A DNA stretch of 64,000 bases, taken from Nocardioides sp. URHA0020 (GTDB taxonomy: Bacteria > Actinomycetota > Actinomycetes > Propionibacteriales > Nocardioidaceae). The stretch spans positions 124,001 through 188,000 of the forward strand of contig NZ_KK211169.1 in assembly GCF_000620705.1 (NCBI RefSeq), read 5' to 3'. How positions within the stretch are numbered: position 1 is the first letter of the stretch; the number at the start of each line of letters is the position of its first letter. The position numbers were made by a program, and so were the translations under genes. This document shows, one piece after another, positions 7,470 through 15,334 of the stretch. The notes beneath the pieces are model-generated. The model saw only the letters and a program-made list of their open reading frames with translations. It had not been told where the DNA came from and did no database searches.

Positions 7470-9029
7470 ATGACCCTGCAGCGACCGGCCACCCTGACCG
7501 ACGACTTCCTCGCGGCACTGGTGGCTCGCGTCCCGTCGAGCGACGGCGGGAGCTGGAAGCTGACCGAGGTCTACACCGGCGAGCTCCTCGTCGAGCTCCC
7601 GCAGTCGACCCCGGCCGACATCGAGCGGGCCTTTGCGACCGCCCGGGCCGCGCAGGTGGACTGGGCGAGGCGGCCCCTCAAGCAGCGCCTCGAGGTGTTC
7701 AAGCGAGCGCACACGCTCTTCCTGGACCGTGCCCAGGTGACCACCGACCTGATCCAGGCCGAGAGCGGCAAGAACCGGCGGATGGCGATCGAGGAGACCT
7801 GCGACCCGCCGATGGTGATGAGCCACTACCTCAAGCGGGCACCCAAGCTACTCGCGCCGGTCAAGCGCGGTGGTCCGGTGCCCTTCCTCACGACGTCGAC
7901 CGAGATCCGCCAGCCTAAGGGCGTCGTCGGGATCATCGCGCCGTGGAACTTCCCGTTCGCCACCGGGATCTCCGACTCGATCTCGGCGCTGATGGCCGGC
8001 AACGCGATCGTGCTCAAGCCCGACAACAAGACGGCGCTGTCGCCGCTGTACGGCGTTGCGCTGCTCGAGGAGGCCGGACTCCCGCAGGGCCTCTTCCAGG
8101 TCGTCTGCGGCGAGGGGCCGGACATCGGGCCGACCCTCATCGACAACGCGAACTACGTGATGTTCACCGGCTCGACGGCGACCGGCCGGGTGATCGGCGA
8201 GCGGGCCGGTCGCAACCTGATCGGCTGCTGCCTCGAGCTGGGTGGCAAGAACCCGATGATCGTGCTGGACGACGCCGACCTCGACGACGTCGTCCAGGGC
8301 GCGATCTTCGGCGCCTTCGGCAACACGGGCCAGATCTGCATGCACATCGAGCGGCTCTACCTGCCCGAGTCGCGCTACGACGAGTTCCGCGACGCGTTCG
8401 TCGCCGCGACCGAGGCGCTGCGCATCGGCGCGGCGTACGACTTCGGTCCGGACATGGGCTCGCTGGTCTCGTCCGAGCACATGGAGCGGGTGAAGTCGCA
8501 CGTCGACGACGCCGTCGCCAAGGGGGCGAGGGTGCTGACCGGTGGCCGGCCGCGGCCCGACCTCGGGCCCGCCTTCTTCGAGCCGACCATCCTCGAGGGC
8601 GTCACCAAGGACATGCTGGCCGGTGTCACCGAGACCTTCGGTCCGGTGATCGCGCTGCACCGCTACCGCACCGTCGACGAGGCCGTGGCGCTCGCCAACG
8701 ACACCGAGTACGGCCTCAACGCCTCCGTGTGGGGCGGTGACGTCGCGAACGCCTGTCAGGTCGGCAAGCGCCTGCAGTCGGGCAACGTCAACGTCAACGA
8801 CGTCCTCGCGACGGCGTTCGCCTCCAAGGGGACGCCGTCGGGAGGCGTCAAGCAGTCCGGCGTCGGCGCGCGCCACGGCGATCAGGGCCTGCTCAAGTAC
8901 ACCGACGTGCAGCAGCTCGCGGTGCTCAAGAAGCAGGTCATGGGCGCGCGGCCGGGGCAGGACTACGACGAGTACGTCAAGAGCATGCTCGGCGGCCTGA
9001 AGATGATGCGCAGGACCGGCATCCGCTGA
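7470..9029 (+). CDS. gabD2: Succinate-semialdehyde dehydrogenase (GabD2-type aldehyde dehydrogenase)
   Basis: NAD(P)-dependent aldehyde dehydrogenase of 519 residues, oxidising succinate semialdehyde or a similar aldehyde. The family motifs are present: the PWNFPFA cofactor segment, a FTGSTATGR Rossmann turn, the catalytic Glu in LELGGKNPM and the nucleophilic Cys in NTGQICMHIERLY. The sequence resembles mycobacterial GabD2 more than GabD1. No good ribosome-binding site precedes the ATG and the operator lies only 9 bp upstream, suggesting a leaderless transcript. The aldo/keto reductase starts 27 bp downstream and may be co-transcribed. The KstR-like site suggests a role in lipid or steroid side-product oxidation; inference. 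Confidence 0.85.
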   Translation: MTLQRPATLTDDFLAALVARVPSSDGGSWKLTEVYTGELLVELPQSTPADIERAFATARAAQVDWARRPLKQRLEVFKRAHTLFLDRAQVTTDLIQAESGKNRRMAIEETCDPPMVMSHYLKRAPKLLAPVKRGGPVPFLTTSTEIRQPKGVVGIIAPWNFPFATGISDSISALMAGNAIVLKPDNKTALSPLYGVALLEEAGLPQGLFQVVCGEGPDIGPTLIDNANYVMFTGSTATGRVIGERAGRNLIGCCLELGGKNPMIVLDDADLDDVVQGAIFGAFGNTGQICMHIERLYLPESRYDEFRDAFVAATEALRIGAAYDFGPDMGSLVSSEHMERVKSHVDDAVAKGARVLTGGRPRPDLGPAFFEPTILEGVTKDMLAGVTETFGPVIALHRYRTVDEAVALANDTEYGLNASVWGGDVANACQVGKRLQSGNVNVNDVLATAFASKGTPSGGVKQSGVGARHGDQGLLKYTDVQQLAVLKKQVMGARPGQDYDEYVKSMLGGLKMMRRTGIR

Positions 9030-9056
9030 CGATCCGCCGGTCGTAGGGTCGACCTC

Positions 9057-10016
9057 GTGACGGAGATGACCTACCGCCCGCTGGGCGACTCGGGCCTGAT
9101 GGTGAGCGCGGTCGGGATCGGCTGCAACGCGTTCAGCCGCCGGGTCGACCTGGACGGCGTACGCGACATCCTGAGGGCTGCCCGCGACACCGGGGTGACG
9201 CTGCTCGACACCGCCGACATCTACGGGTCGCCGCCCGGCGGGTCCGAGGAGCTGCTGGGGGAGGCGCTCGCCGGCCAGCGCGACGAGTTCGTGCTGGCGA
9301 CGAAGTTCGGCATGGACATGCAGGGCGCGAACGGCAACGACTTCGGTGCGCGGGCGTCGCGACGCTACGTGCGCCGTGCCGTCGAGGCGTCCCTGCGGCG
9401 GCTGCGGACCGACCACATCGACCTCTACCAGCTGCACCAGCCTGACGGCGTGACGCCGATCGAGGAGACCCTGTCGGCGCTGACCGACCTGGTCCGCGAG
9501 GGCAAGGTCCGCTACGTCGGCTGCTCGAACTTCGACGGCTGGCAGATCGCGGACGCCGCCTGGACGGCCCGCACCGTCGGGCTCGAGGCCTTCGTGTCCG
9601 TGCAGAACCGCTACTCCCTGCTCGACCGCACCGTCGAGGCCGAGGTGACCCCGGCGAGCCAGAGCTTCGGGCTCGGCATCCTGCCGTTCTTCCCGCTGGA
9701 GTACGGCCTGCTCACGGGCAAGTACCGCCGCGGCGCGGGTGCTCCCGAGGGCTCGCGGGCCGCCCTCGACCCGGCGCGCTCGCAGTGGCTGGAGGCGGCC
9801 GACTGGGACCGGATCGAGGCGGTGGAGCGCTACGCCGAGGCGCGCGGGCTCGCCGTACTGGACGTGGCGATCGCGGGACTGGCCGCCCAGCCCGCGGTGG
9901 CCTCGGTCATCTCCGGCGCGACCTCAGGTGAGCAGGTGCGGACGAACGCCGCCGCGTTGCGCTGGGTGCCGACTGCCGAGGACCTGGTCGAGCTCGACCA
10001 GATCACCCAGGGCTGA
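9057..10016 (+). CDS. Aldo/keto reductase
   Basis: NADPH-dependent carbonyl reductase of the AKR (beta/alpha)8 family, 319 residues. The catalytic tetrad is visible: Asp and Tyr in LLDTADIYG, Lys in LATKFG, and His in DLYQLHQPD. The C-terminal IPSGATS-like stretch (SVISGATSGEQV) forms the cofactor phosphate site. Start is GTG 9057, with an in-frame ATG three codons later at 9066 as alternative. It lies 27 bp behind gabD2 on the same strand, so the pair could act on the same aldehyde/alcohol substrates. It ends before a palindromic repeat element. Confidence 0.88.
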   Translation: MTEMTYRPLGDSGLMVSAVGIGCNAFSRRVDLDGVRDILRAARDTGVTLLDTADIYGSPPGGSEELLGEALAGQRDEFVLATKFGMDMQGANGNDFGARASRRYVRRAVEASLRRLRTDHIDLYQLHQPDGVTPIEETLSALTDLVREGKVRYVGCSNFDGWQIADAAWTARTVGLEAFVSVQNRYSLLDRTVEAEVTPASQSFGLGILPFFPLEYGLLTGKYRRGAGAPEGSRAALDPARSQWLEAADWDRIEAVERYAEARGLAVLDVAIAGLAAQPAVASVISGATSGEQVRTNAAALRWVPTAEDLVELDQITQG

Positions 10017-10037
10017 ACTCCTCGGGCACTTCATGAG

Positions 10038-10098
10038 GTTCTGGGGCATTGCAGGGCCATAGAAGTTCGGGGATACCCGGTTAACCGGGTATCCCCGG
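10038..10098. repeat. Two-hairpin palindromic repeat element, copy A
   Basis: Convergent intergenic DNA. A weak hairpin (TTCTGG ... CCATAGAA around GCATTGCAG) is followed by a perfect 30-bp palindrome at 10068-10097 (half-site CGGGGATACCCGGTT). The same order of parts occurs in reverse at 16692-16753. It could terminate both flanking genes. Judged a repeat family from these two copies only. Confidence 0.55.
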
Positions 10099-10102
10099 CC
10101 GG

Positions 10103-10888
10103 TCAGGTGACCTGCAACGAACGCTTCGACAGACCCATCCAGAAGCCGTCGATCACCTGCTGGCCGGGCTCGTCGGGGGTGGTCGCGGCGCCGAGGGTGA
10201 CGAAGAGCGGCGTGTAGTGCTCGACGGTCGGGTGGGCGTACGGCATGCCGGGAGCGTGGGTGCGGTAGCGGGCGAGCTCGTCGACATCGCCGCGGGCGAG
10301 GGCCTCGCCGGCCCACGCGTCGAAGTCGCTCGACCAGCCCGGAGCGTCGGCCTCGATCCGGAACTCCGTGAGGAACGGCAGGCCGTGGGTGAGGAAGCCG
10401 GAGCCGATGATCAGCACGCCCTCGTCGCGCAGCGGGCGCAGCCGCTCCCCGAGCGCCATCAGCCGCACCGGGTCGTGGGTCGGCAGCGACATCTGCAGGA
10501 CCGGGATGTCGGCGTCGGGGTACATGATCCGCAGCGGCACCCAGGCCCCGTGGTCCAGGCCGCGGCTGGCGTGCTGGTGGACCGGCTCGGAGGAGGGCAT
10601 CATCGCCGCGATCCGCTGCGCCAGCGCGGTGGCGTCGGGCGTCGCGTACGTCATCCGGTAGTACTTCGCGTCGAACCCGCCGAAGTCGTAGACCAGTGGC
10701 GCGCCGTTCGCGGTCAGGCTGACCGGGGCCGACTCCCAGTGCGCGCTGACGATCAGGATCGCCTTCGGTCGGGGCAGGTCGCGGGCCCAGGCGGCCAGCT
10801 GTCCGGACCACACCGGGTCGTCGAGCAGCGGCGGTGCGCCGTGGCCGATGTAGAGGGCGGGCATGCGCAGGTCGGGGGCGTCGGTCAT
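10103..10888 (-). CDS. LigB-type extradiol ring-cleavage dioxygenase (4,5-DOPA dioxygenase-like)
   Basis: Class III extradiol dioxygenase, 261 residues, related to YgiD/DODA enzymes that open catechol rings using a metal in the cytoplasm. It has the N-terminal YIGHGAPP motif with the metal-binding His, LIVSAHWES with a second His, GLDHGAWVPL and GSGFLTHGL, all typical of the YgiD family. The ATG at 10888 is preceded by a GGAGTG ribosome site; a longer frame upstream would overlap ung and has no conserved sequence. The natural substrate cannot be read from sequence. A TTGA-N4-TCAA operator lies just upstream. Confidence 0.88.
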   Translation of the reverse strand: MTDAPDLRMPALYIGHGAPPLLDDPVWSGQLAAWARDLPRPKAILIVSAHWESAPVSLTANGAPLVYDFGGFDAKYYRMTYATPDATALAQRIAAMMPSSEPVHQHASRGLDHGAWVPLRIMYPDADIPVLQMSLPTHDPVRLMALGERLRPLRDEGVLIIGSGFLTHGLPFLTEFRIEADAPGWSSDFDAWAGEALARGDVDELARYRTHAPGMPYAHPTVEHYTPLFVTLGAATTPDEPGQQVIDGFWMGLSKRSLQVT

Positions 10889-10902
10889 GGTCACTCCAAT
10901 GA

Positions 10903-10914
10903 TTGAAGCATCAA
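10903..10914. promoter_or_regulatory. Candidate MarR-type operator for the dioxygenase gene
   Basis: TTGAAGCATCAA (an inverted TTGA-N4-TCAA) lies 15 bp upstream of the dioxygenase ATG and overlaps the last codons of the ung gene. The form is typical of MarR-family sites; no MarR gene is adjacent, so the regulator is unknown. Confidence 0.4.
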
Positions 10915-11609
10915 CTATATGCCGCCGGCAGGCGCCAGTCCACCGGTTCGGCGCCCTGCTCCGCGAGGAGGGCGTTGACCTGGCTGAACGGCCGCGAGCC
11001 GAAGAAGCCCCGGTAGGACGACAGCGGCGAGGGGTGCACGGACTCGACGCACGGGATCGGGCCGAGCAGCGGCCGCAGCTTGCGGGCCGGGCTGCCCCAC
11101 AGGATCGCGACGCACGGCCCACCGCGGCGAGCCAGCGCCTCGATCGCGCACTGCGTGACCACCTCCCAGCCCCTGCCGTGGTGCGCGCCCGAGGTGCGCG
11201 GCTGCACGGTCAGGACCCGGTTGAGCAGCATCACACCCTGGTCGGCCCACGACGTGAGGTCGCCGTGCGGGGGAGTCTCGATGCCGAGGTCGGAGCGCAG
11301 CTCCTGGTAGATGTTCGCGAGGCTCGGCGGCAGCGGACGGACGTCCGCCTCCACCGCGAACGACAGCCCGATCGGGTGCCCCGGCGTCGGGTAGGGGTCC
11401 TGTCCGACCACGAGCACCCGTACGTCGGCGAGCGGCCGCCGGAACGCCCGGAAGACGAGGTCGCCGGCCGGCAGGTAGCCCCGACCGGCGGCGACCTCCT
11501 CGCGCAGGAACTGCCCCATCGTCGCGATCTGCTCGTCGACCGGGGACAGCGCCTCCGCCCAGTCCGGGGCCATCAGTCCTTGGTTGACGAGTCCCGCGAG
11601 CGCGCTCAT
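10911..11609 (-). CDS. ung: Uracil-DNA glycosylase, family 1
   Basis: Removes uracil from DNA to start base-excision repair. 232 residues, family-typical. The water-activating Asp71 lies in GQDPYPTPG, Phe84 stacks in the uracil pocket (GLSF), Asn130 is in MLLNRVLTV, and His192 is in the HPSPLS minor-groove loop. The ATG at 11609 is chosen because it begins the conserved protein; a longer upstream frame would run into the TetR operator. The gene is divergent from the TetR gene at 11675. Confidence 0.96.
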   Translation of the reverse strand: MSALAGLVNQGLMAPDWAEALSPVDEQIATMGQFLREEVAAGRGYLPAGDLVFRAFRRPLADVRVLVVGQDPYPTPGHPIGLSFAVEADVRPLPPSLANIYQELRSDLGIETPPHGDLTSWADQGVMLLNRVLTVQPRTSGAHHGRGWEVVTQCAIEALARRGGPCVAILWGSPARKLRPLLGPIPCVESVHPSPLSSYRGFFGSRPFSQVNALLAEQGAEPVDWRLPAAYS

Positions 11610-11634
11610 GGCGTGAGGGTACCGAGGTCGGGCG

Positions 11635-11659
11635 AAAACCTGAATGCGTGTCAGGTTTT
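11635..11659. promoter_or_regulatory. Inverted-repeat operator for the TetR-aldolase-kinase operon
   Basis: AAAACCTGA-ATGCGTG-TCAGGTTTT: perfect 9-bp arms with a 7-bp spacer, ending 15 bp before the TetR gene. It is placed for autorepression and lies in the divergent spacer with ung. Confidence 0.65.
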
Positions 11660-11674
11660 GATTAGGCTCGGCCC

Positions 11675-12322
11675 ATGGCCCCCGCAACGACCGCAGCCCC
11701 GCAGCGACGCGTCCCCCGGCAGGACCGCAGCAGGCGCCGCTTCGAGGACCTCCTCGACGCGGCCGCGCGCCTGGTCGTGGAGCGGGGCGTGGACGCGCTC
11801 ACGACGCGCGACATCGCCGAAGGCGCGGGCGCACCGGTCGGCTCGCTCTACCAGTACTTCGCCGGCAAGGAGGACGTGCTCCTCGCGCTCGCCCAGCGCG
11901 ACATGGAGGAGATGGACGCCCAGGTGATCGCCGACCTCGCGCAGCTCGAGGTGCTCTCGGTGGCCGGCATCGTGCGCACCACCATGCTGGCGTTCGTGAG
12001 CGTCTACCGGCGGCGCCGAGCCTTCGTCGAGATCTACCTGCGCGGGCGCAACAACGCGGCCGTGCGGCAGTTCGGGCGCACGCACAACGAGCGTGTCGCC
12101 GAGATGCTGCAGGCGTACGCCGTCGACGCCGGTCTCGCCAGCGCCCACCTCACTCTGGCGAAGACCCTGCTGGCCGTCGAGGTCGGCGACCGGGTCTTCC
12201 AGCTCGCCTACGAGTCCGACCTCGAGGGCGACCCGGTCCTGATCGAGGAGGGCATCACCCTGGTGACCGCCTACCTGGAGCGCTACGCCACGACCGAGGG
12301 CCTGATCGGCATCCGTCCGTGA
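11675..12322 (+). CDS. TetR-family transcriptional regulator
   Basis: 215 residues. After a basic N-terminal tail ([13 protein letters not shown]), the helix-turn-helix runs through [20 protein letters not shown], then a divergent ligand-binding domain. The ATG at 11675 follows a perfect inverted repeat (11635-11659), the likely autoregulatory operator. Its stop overlaps the GTG of the aldolase gene (GTGA), so it heads a three-gene operon with an aldolase and a sugar kinase and presumably senses their substrate. Ligand unknown. Confidence 0.9.
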   Translation: MAPATTAAPQRRVPRQDRSRRRFEDLLDAAARLVVERGVDALTTRDIAEGAGAPVGSLYQYFAGKEDVLLALAQRDMEEMDAQVIADLAQLEVLSVAGIVRTTMLAFVSVYRRRRAFVEIYLRGRNNAAVRQFGRTHNERVAEMLQAYAVDAGLASAHLTLAKTLLAVEVGDRVFQLAYESDLEGDPVLIEEGITLVTAYLERYATTEGLIGIRP

Positions 12323-12978
12323 CCGACCACGCCCCGGCGTACGCCGCCGTCGCCGCCGGCTGCCGACGGCTCGCCGCCCAGGGCCTGGTGATCGGGAGCG
12401 CAGGCAACGTGAGCGTGCGCCTGCCCGGCACCGACGACCTGGTCGTGACGAGGAGCGGTGTCGCGTTCGCCGACTGCACGCCCGACGACGTCGTGCGCGT
12501 CGGCTCCAGCGGCCGGGTGCTCCCGGGCACGGGTACGCCGACCTCGGAGATCGACCTCCACCTCGGCATCTACGCCGACACCTCGGCAGCGGCCGTCGTG
12601 CACACGCACGCGCCGTACTCCACCGCCGTGGCCTGCGTGCTCGACGAGCTGCCGGTCCTGCACTACCAGCAGATGCTGCTGGGCGGCCCGGTGCGCGTCG
12701 CGCCGTACGCGACCTTCGGCACGCCGGAGCTCGCCGCGCACGTGCGGGACGCACTGGTCGACCGGCAGGCCGCGCTGATGTCCAACCACGGCTCCGTCGC
12801 CCTCGGTGCGTCGTTGGACCAGGCGATCGAGCACGCGCTGCTGCTCGAGTGGCTGGCGGCCCTGCACCACCGCTCCTCCGCGCTCGGGACCCCCCGCGTC
12901 CTCACCGCCGAGGAGCAGTCCGACGTGGTCGCCCAAGCGGTCCGCCGCAGCTACGGAACCCAGCAGGAGAAGCCATGA
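12319..12978 (+). CDS. Class II aldolase/adducin family protein (fuculose-phosphate-aldolase-like)
   Basis: Zinc-dependent aldolase or epimerase of 219 residues. It has SAGNVSVR near the N-terminus (phosphate binding), TSEIDLHLGIY with the catalytic Glu, VVHTHAPYS with the His-x-His metal pair, and SNHGSVALG with the third His. It probably cleaves a phosphorylated deoxy- or keto-sugar to DHAP or an aldehyde. The start GTG overlaps the TetR stop and the end overlaps the kinase ATG (ATGA), so the three are tightly coupled. The kinase would provide the phosphorylated substrate. The exact sugar is unknown. Confidence 0.87.
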   Translation: MTDHAPAYAAVAAGCRRLAAQGLVIGSAGNVSVRLPGTDDLVVTRSGVAFADCTPDDVVRVGSSGRVLPGTGTPTSEIDLHLGIYADTSAAAVVHTHAPYSTAVACVLDELPVLHYQQMLLGGPVRVAPYATFGTPELAAHVRDALVDRQAALMSNHGSVALGASLDQAIEHALLLEWLAALHHRSSALGTPRVLTAEEQSDVVAQAVRRSYGTQQEKP

Positions 12979-13901
12979 AGATCGCCACCGTCGGGGTGCA
13001 CGTCCTCGACACCCACGTCATCGGCATCGAGTCGATCCCGCCCGGCTCCGAGGGCCAGCTCGTCGAGACGATCCGGATGTCGCCGGCCGGCACCGCGGGA
13101 GGTACGGCGGTGGTGCTGAGCCGGCTCGGGGCCGAGGTGCTCGCCTTCGGCGCCGTCGGCACGGACCCGATCGGCGACGTGCTGGTCGGTCTGCTCGGGG
13201 TGGAGGGCGTCGACGTGTCCGGGCTGGTGCGCAAGGACGGGGACCAGACGTCCGCCTCGGTGATCCCGGTCCGCCCTGACGGCGATCGGCCCGCCTGGCA
13301 CTGCATCGGCGCCAACGGCGCCTTCACCCTCGACGACCTGCCGCTCGCCGCGCTGACGGGGATCACCCACCTCCACCTCGGCGGGCCGGAGTTCCTGGGC
13401 GGCGAGGCCGCCGGCGAGCTGCTCGCCCACGGGCGCTCGATCGGAGCGGTGACGTCCCTCGACCTCCTCGCGCCGGGTGACCCCGACCTGCTCGGCTGGA
13501 TCGCGGACGCGCTGCCCCACACGGACTACCTGCTGCCCAACGACGAGCAGGTGCTGGGGTTCACCGGCGCCGCGTCGCTCGTCGCGGGTGCGCAGGCGCT
13601 GGTGGCAGCCGGGGTCGGCTGCGTGGCCGTCACGCAGGGAGCTCGTGGCGCGCTGGTGGTGACGGCCGACGAGGTGATCGAGGTGCCGGCGTACGTCGTC
13701 GACGTCGTCGACACGACCGGGTGTGGTGACGCCTTCTCGGCCGGCTTCCTCCGAGGGCTGTCGCTCGGACGCGACCGTCGCGGCGCGGCCGAGCTCGGGT
13801 GCGCGGCCGCCGCCCAGGTGGCAGGCGGGCTGGGGAGCGATGCCGGCGCCTACGACCTGGCGTCGGTGGAGAGGTTCGCCGCGGAGGCCGAGCGCCGCTA
13901 G
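12975..13901 (+). CDS. PfkB-family carbohydrate kinase
   Basis: Ribokinase-like sugar kinase of 308 residues. It has SPAGTAGGTAVVLSRLGA near the N-terminus (substrate site) and the PfkB signature DTTGCGDAFSAGFL with the catalytic Asp near residue 256. The ATG at 12975 overlaps the aldolase stop. As the last gene of the TetR-aldolase-kinase operon it likely phosphorylates the sugar whose phosphate the aldolase cleaves. It ends tail-to-tail with the decarboxylase gene in a shared CTAG. Confidence 0.88.
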   Translation: MKIATVGVHVLDTHVIGIESIPPGSEGQLVETIRMSPAGTAGGTAVVLSRLGAEVLAFGAVGTDPIGDVLVGLLGVEGVDVSGLVRKDGDQTSASVIPVRPDGDRPAWHCIGANGAFTLDDLPLAALTGITHLHLGGPEFLGGEAAGELLAHGRSIGAVTSLDLLAPGDPDLLGWIADALPHTDYLLPNDEQVLGFTGAASLVAGAQALVAAGVGCVAVTQGARGALVVTADEVIEVPAYVVDVVDTTGCGDAFSAGFLRGLSLGRDRRGAAELGCAAAAQVAGGLGSDAGAYDLASVERFAAEAERR

Positions 13902-15334
13902 CGGTGCGGGCGGGCCAGCCGGTCCAGGAACGCCACGAGCAACGCCTCACGCATCGCCGGGCTGGCGACGTCGAGCATCGCGTTGACCTCGGCCATCCGG
14001 CTGGGCAGCGCGAGGCCGGCGTCGCCGTCACCGCCGCCCACGAGGCCGGACGCCGTGAGCAGCCCGTCGAAGTCGGCGTCGGAGAGTGCGGCGGGGTCCA
14101 GCGTCTCGATGAACGCAGCGACGTCGGGGTCGACCGACACCGGACCGGCGGCGACCGCGGCGGCGACCGACTCGGTCAGCGCCGTCAGGAGCTCGTCGAC
14201 GTGTGCGAGCGTCGCGGCACTCACCGAGAGGTGAATGTTGGGCACGGACCCGGCGTACGACATCTGTGGCTGGACGTACCAGTCCCTCGTCGCCATCTCG
14301 TCGCAGATCGTGAAGGCGTCGCACGAGCCGTCGGTGACGAGGGTGACGAGGGTGGAGTCGGGGACCGCGAGCAGGCTCAGCTCGGGGATCGCCTCGATGC
14401 CGGCGGCGATCCGGTCGACCGCCTCGAAGACGTCGCGGGTCAGCTGCTCGTAGCCCGCGTCGCCCAGGGACTGCACCACGGCCCACGCGCCCGCGAGCGG
14501 ACCACCCGACTTGGTCGACTGGATGGTCGAGTTGAGCATGGTGTAGCCCGGCCAGTCGGCGTGCGCGAAGTACTGCGGGCGCCGGTGCGCCGACGAGCGG
14601 TGCAGCAGCACCGAGGAGCCCTTGGGTGCGTAGGCGTACTTGTGGGTGTCGACCGAGATCGAGGTGACGCCCTCGACCGCGAAGGTCCACGGCGCCACGT
14701 CGCGACCGATCCGGGCGGCGTACGGCAGCACCCAGCCGCCGATGCAGCCGTCGACGTGGCAGCGGATGCCGCGCTCGGCGGCGGCGGCGGCGACCGGTGG
14801 GACCGGGTCGATGACCCCGTGGGCGTACGACGGCGCCGAGACCACGACGAGCACGGTGCGCTCGGGCGCCTCGTCGATCGCCGCCACCATCGCGGCCGGG
14901 TCGGCGCGGAAGTCGGGGCCGACCGGCACGACGACGGCCTCGACCCCGAAGTAGTGGGCGGCCTTGAGGAACGCCGCGTGCACGGTCGACGGCACGACCA
15001 TCCGCGGCCGGTCGACGTCGGGGCGGCTGTCGCGCGCGCCCTGCACGGCCAGCAGGCAGGACTCGGTGCCGCCGGAGGTGACCGTGCCGACCGCCTCGGG
15101 GGGCGCGTCGAGCAGGTCGGCGGTGAAGCCGACCAGGTCGTTCTCCATCTGCAGCAGGCTCGGGAACGCCGTCGGGTCCAGGCCGTTGGAGCCGGCGTAC
15201 GCCGCGACCGCCTCGCGGCCGATCCGGTCGACGTCGGGCAGGCCGGAGTCGTAGACGTAGGCGAGCGTCCGGCCGCCGTGGACGGGCAGGTCGGCGGTCT
15301 GCATCTCACGCAGGCGGGCGAGGGCGTCACTCAT
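13898..15334 (-). CDS. PLP-dependent decarboxylase/lyase (sphingosine-1-phosphate lyase-like)
   Basis: Fold-type I PLP enzyme of 478 residues in the group II decarboxylase/S1P-lyase family. GTVTSGGTESCLLA (83-96) binds the PLP phosphate, His119 stacks on the ring, Asp195 (CHVDGCIGG) pairs with the pyridine nitrogen, and Lys232 in SVDTHKYAYAPKG forms the Schiff base. About 90 C-terminal residues rich in Ala and Asp follow the catalytic domain. The start overlaps the stop of the upstream transporter gene (ATGA), so the pair forms an operon. It could decarboxylate an amino acid or cleave a phosphorylated amino alcohol; the choice is open. Confidence 0.85.
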   Translation of the reverse strand: MSDALARLREMQTADLPVHGGRTLAYVYDSGLPDVDRIGREAVAAYAGSNGLDPTAFPSLLQMENDLVGFTADLLDAPPEAVGTVTSGGTESCLLAVQGARDSRPDVDRPRMVVPSTVHAAFLKAAHYFGVEAVVVPVGPDFRADPAAMVAAIDEAPERTVLVVVSAPSYAHGVIDPVPPVAAAAAERGIRCHVDGCIGGWVLPYAARIGRDVAPWTFAVEGVTSISVDTHKYAYAPKGSSVLLHRSSAHRRPQYFAHADWPGYTMLNSTIQSTKSGGPLAGAWAVVQSLGDAGYEQLTRDVFEAVDRIAAGIEAIPELSLLAVPDSTLVTLVTDGSCDAFTICDEMATRDWYVQPQMSYAGSVPNIHLSVSAATLAHVDELLTALTESVAAAVAAGPVSVDPDVAAFIETLDPAALSDADFDGLLTASGLVGGGDGDAGLALPSRMAEVNAMLDVASPAMREALLVAFLDRLARPHR

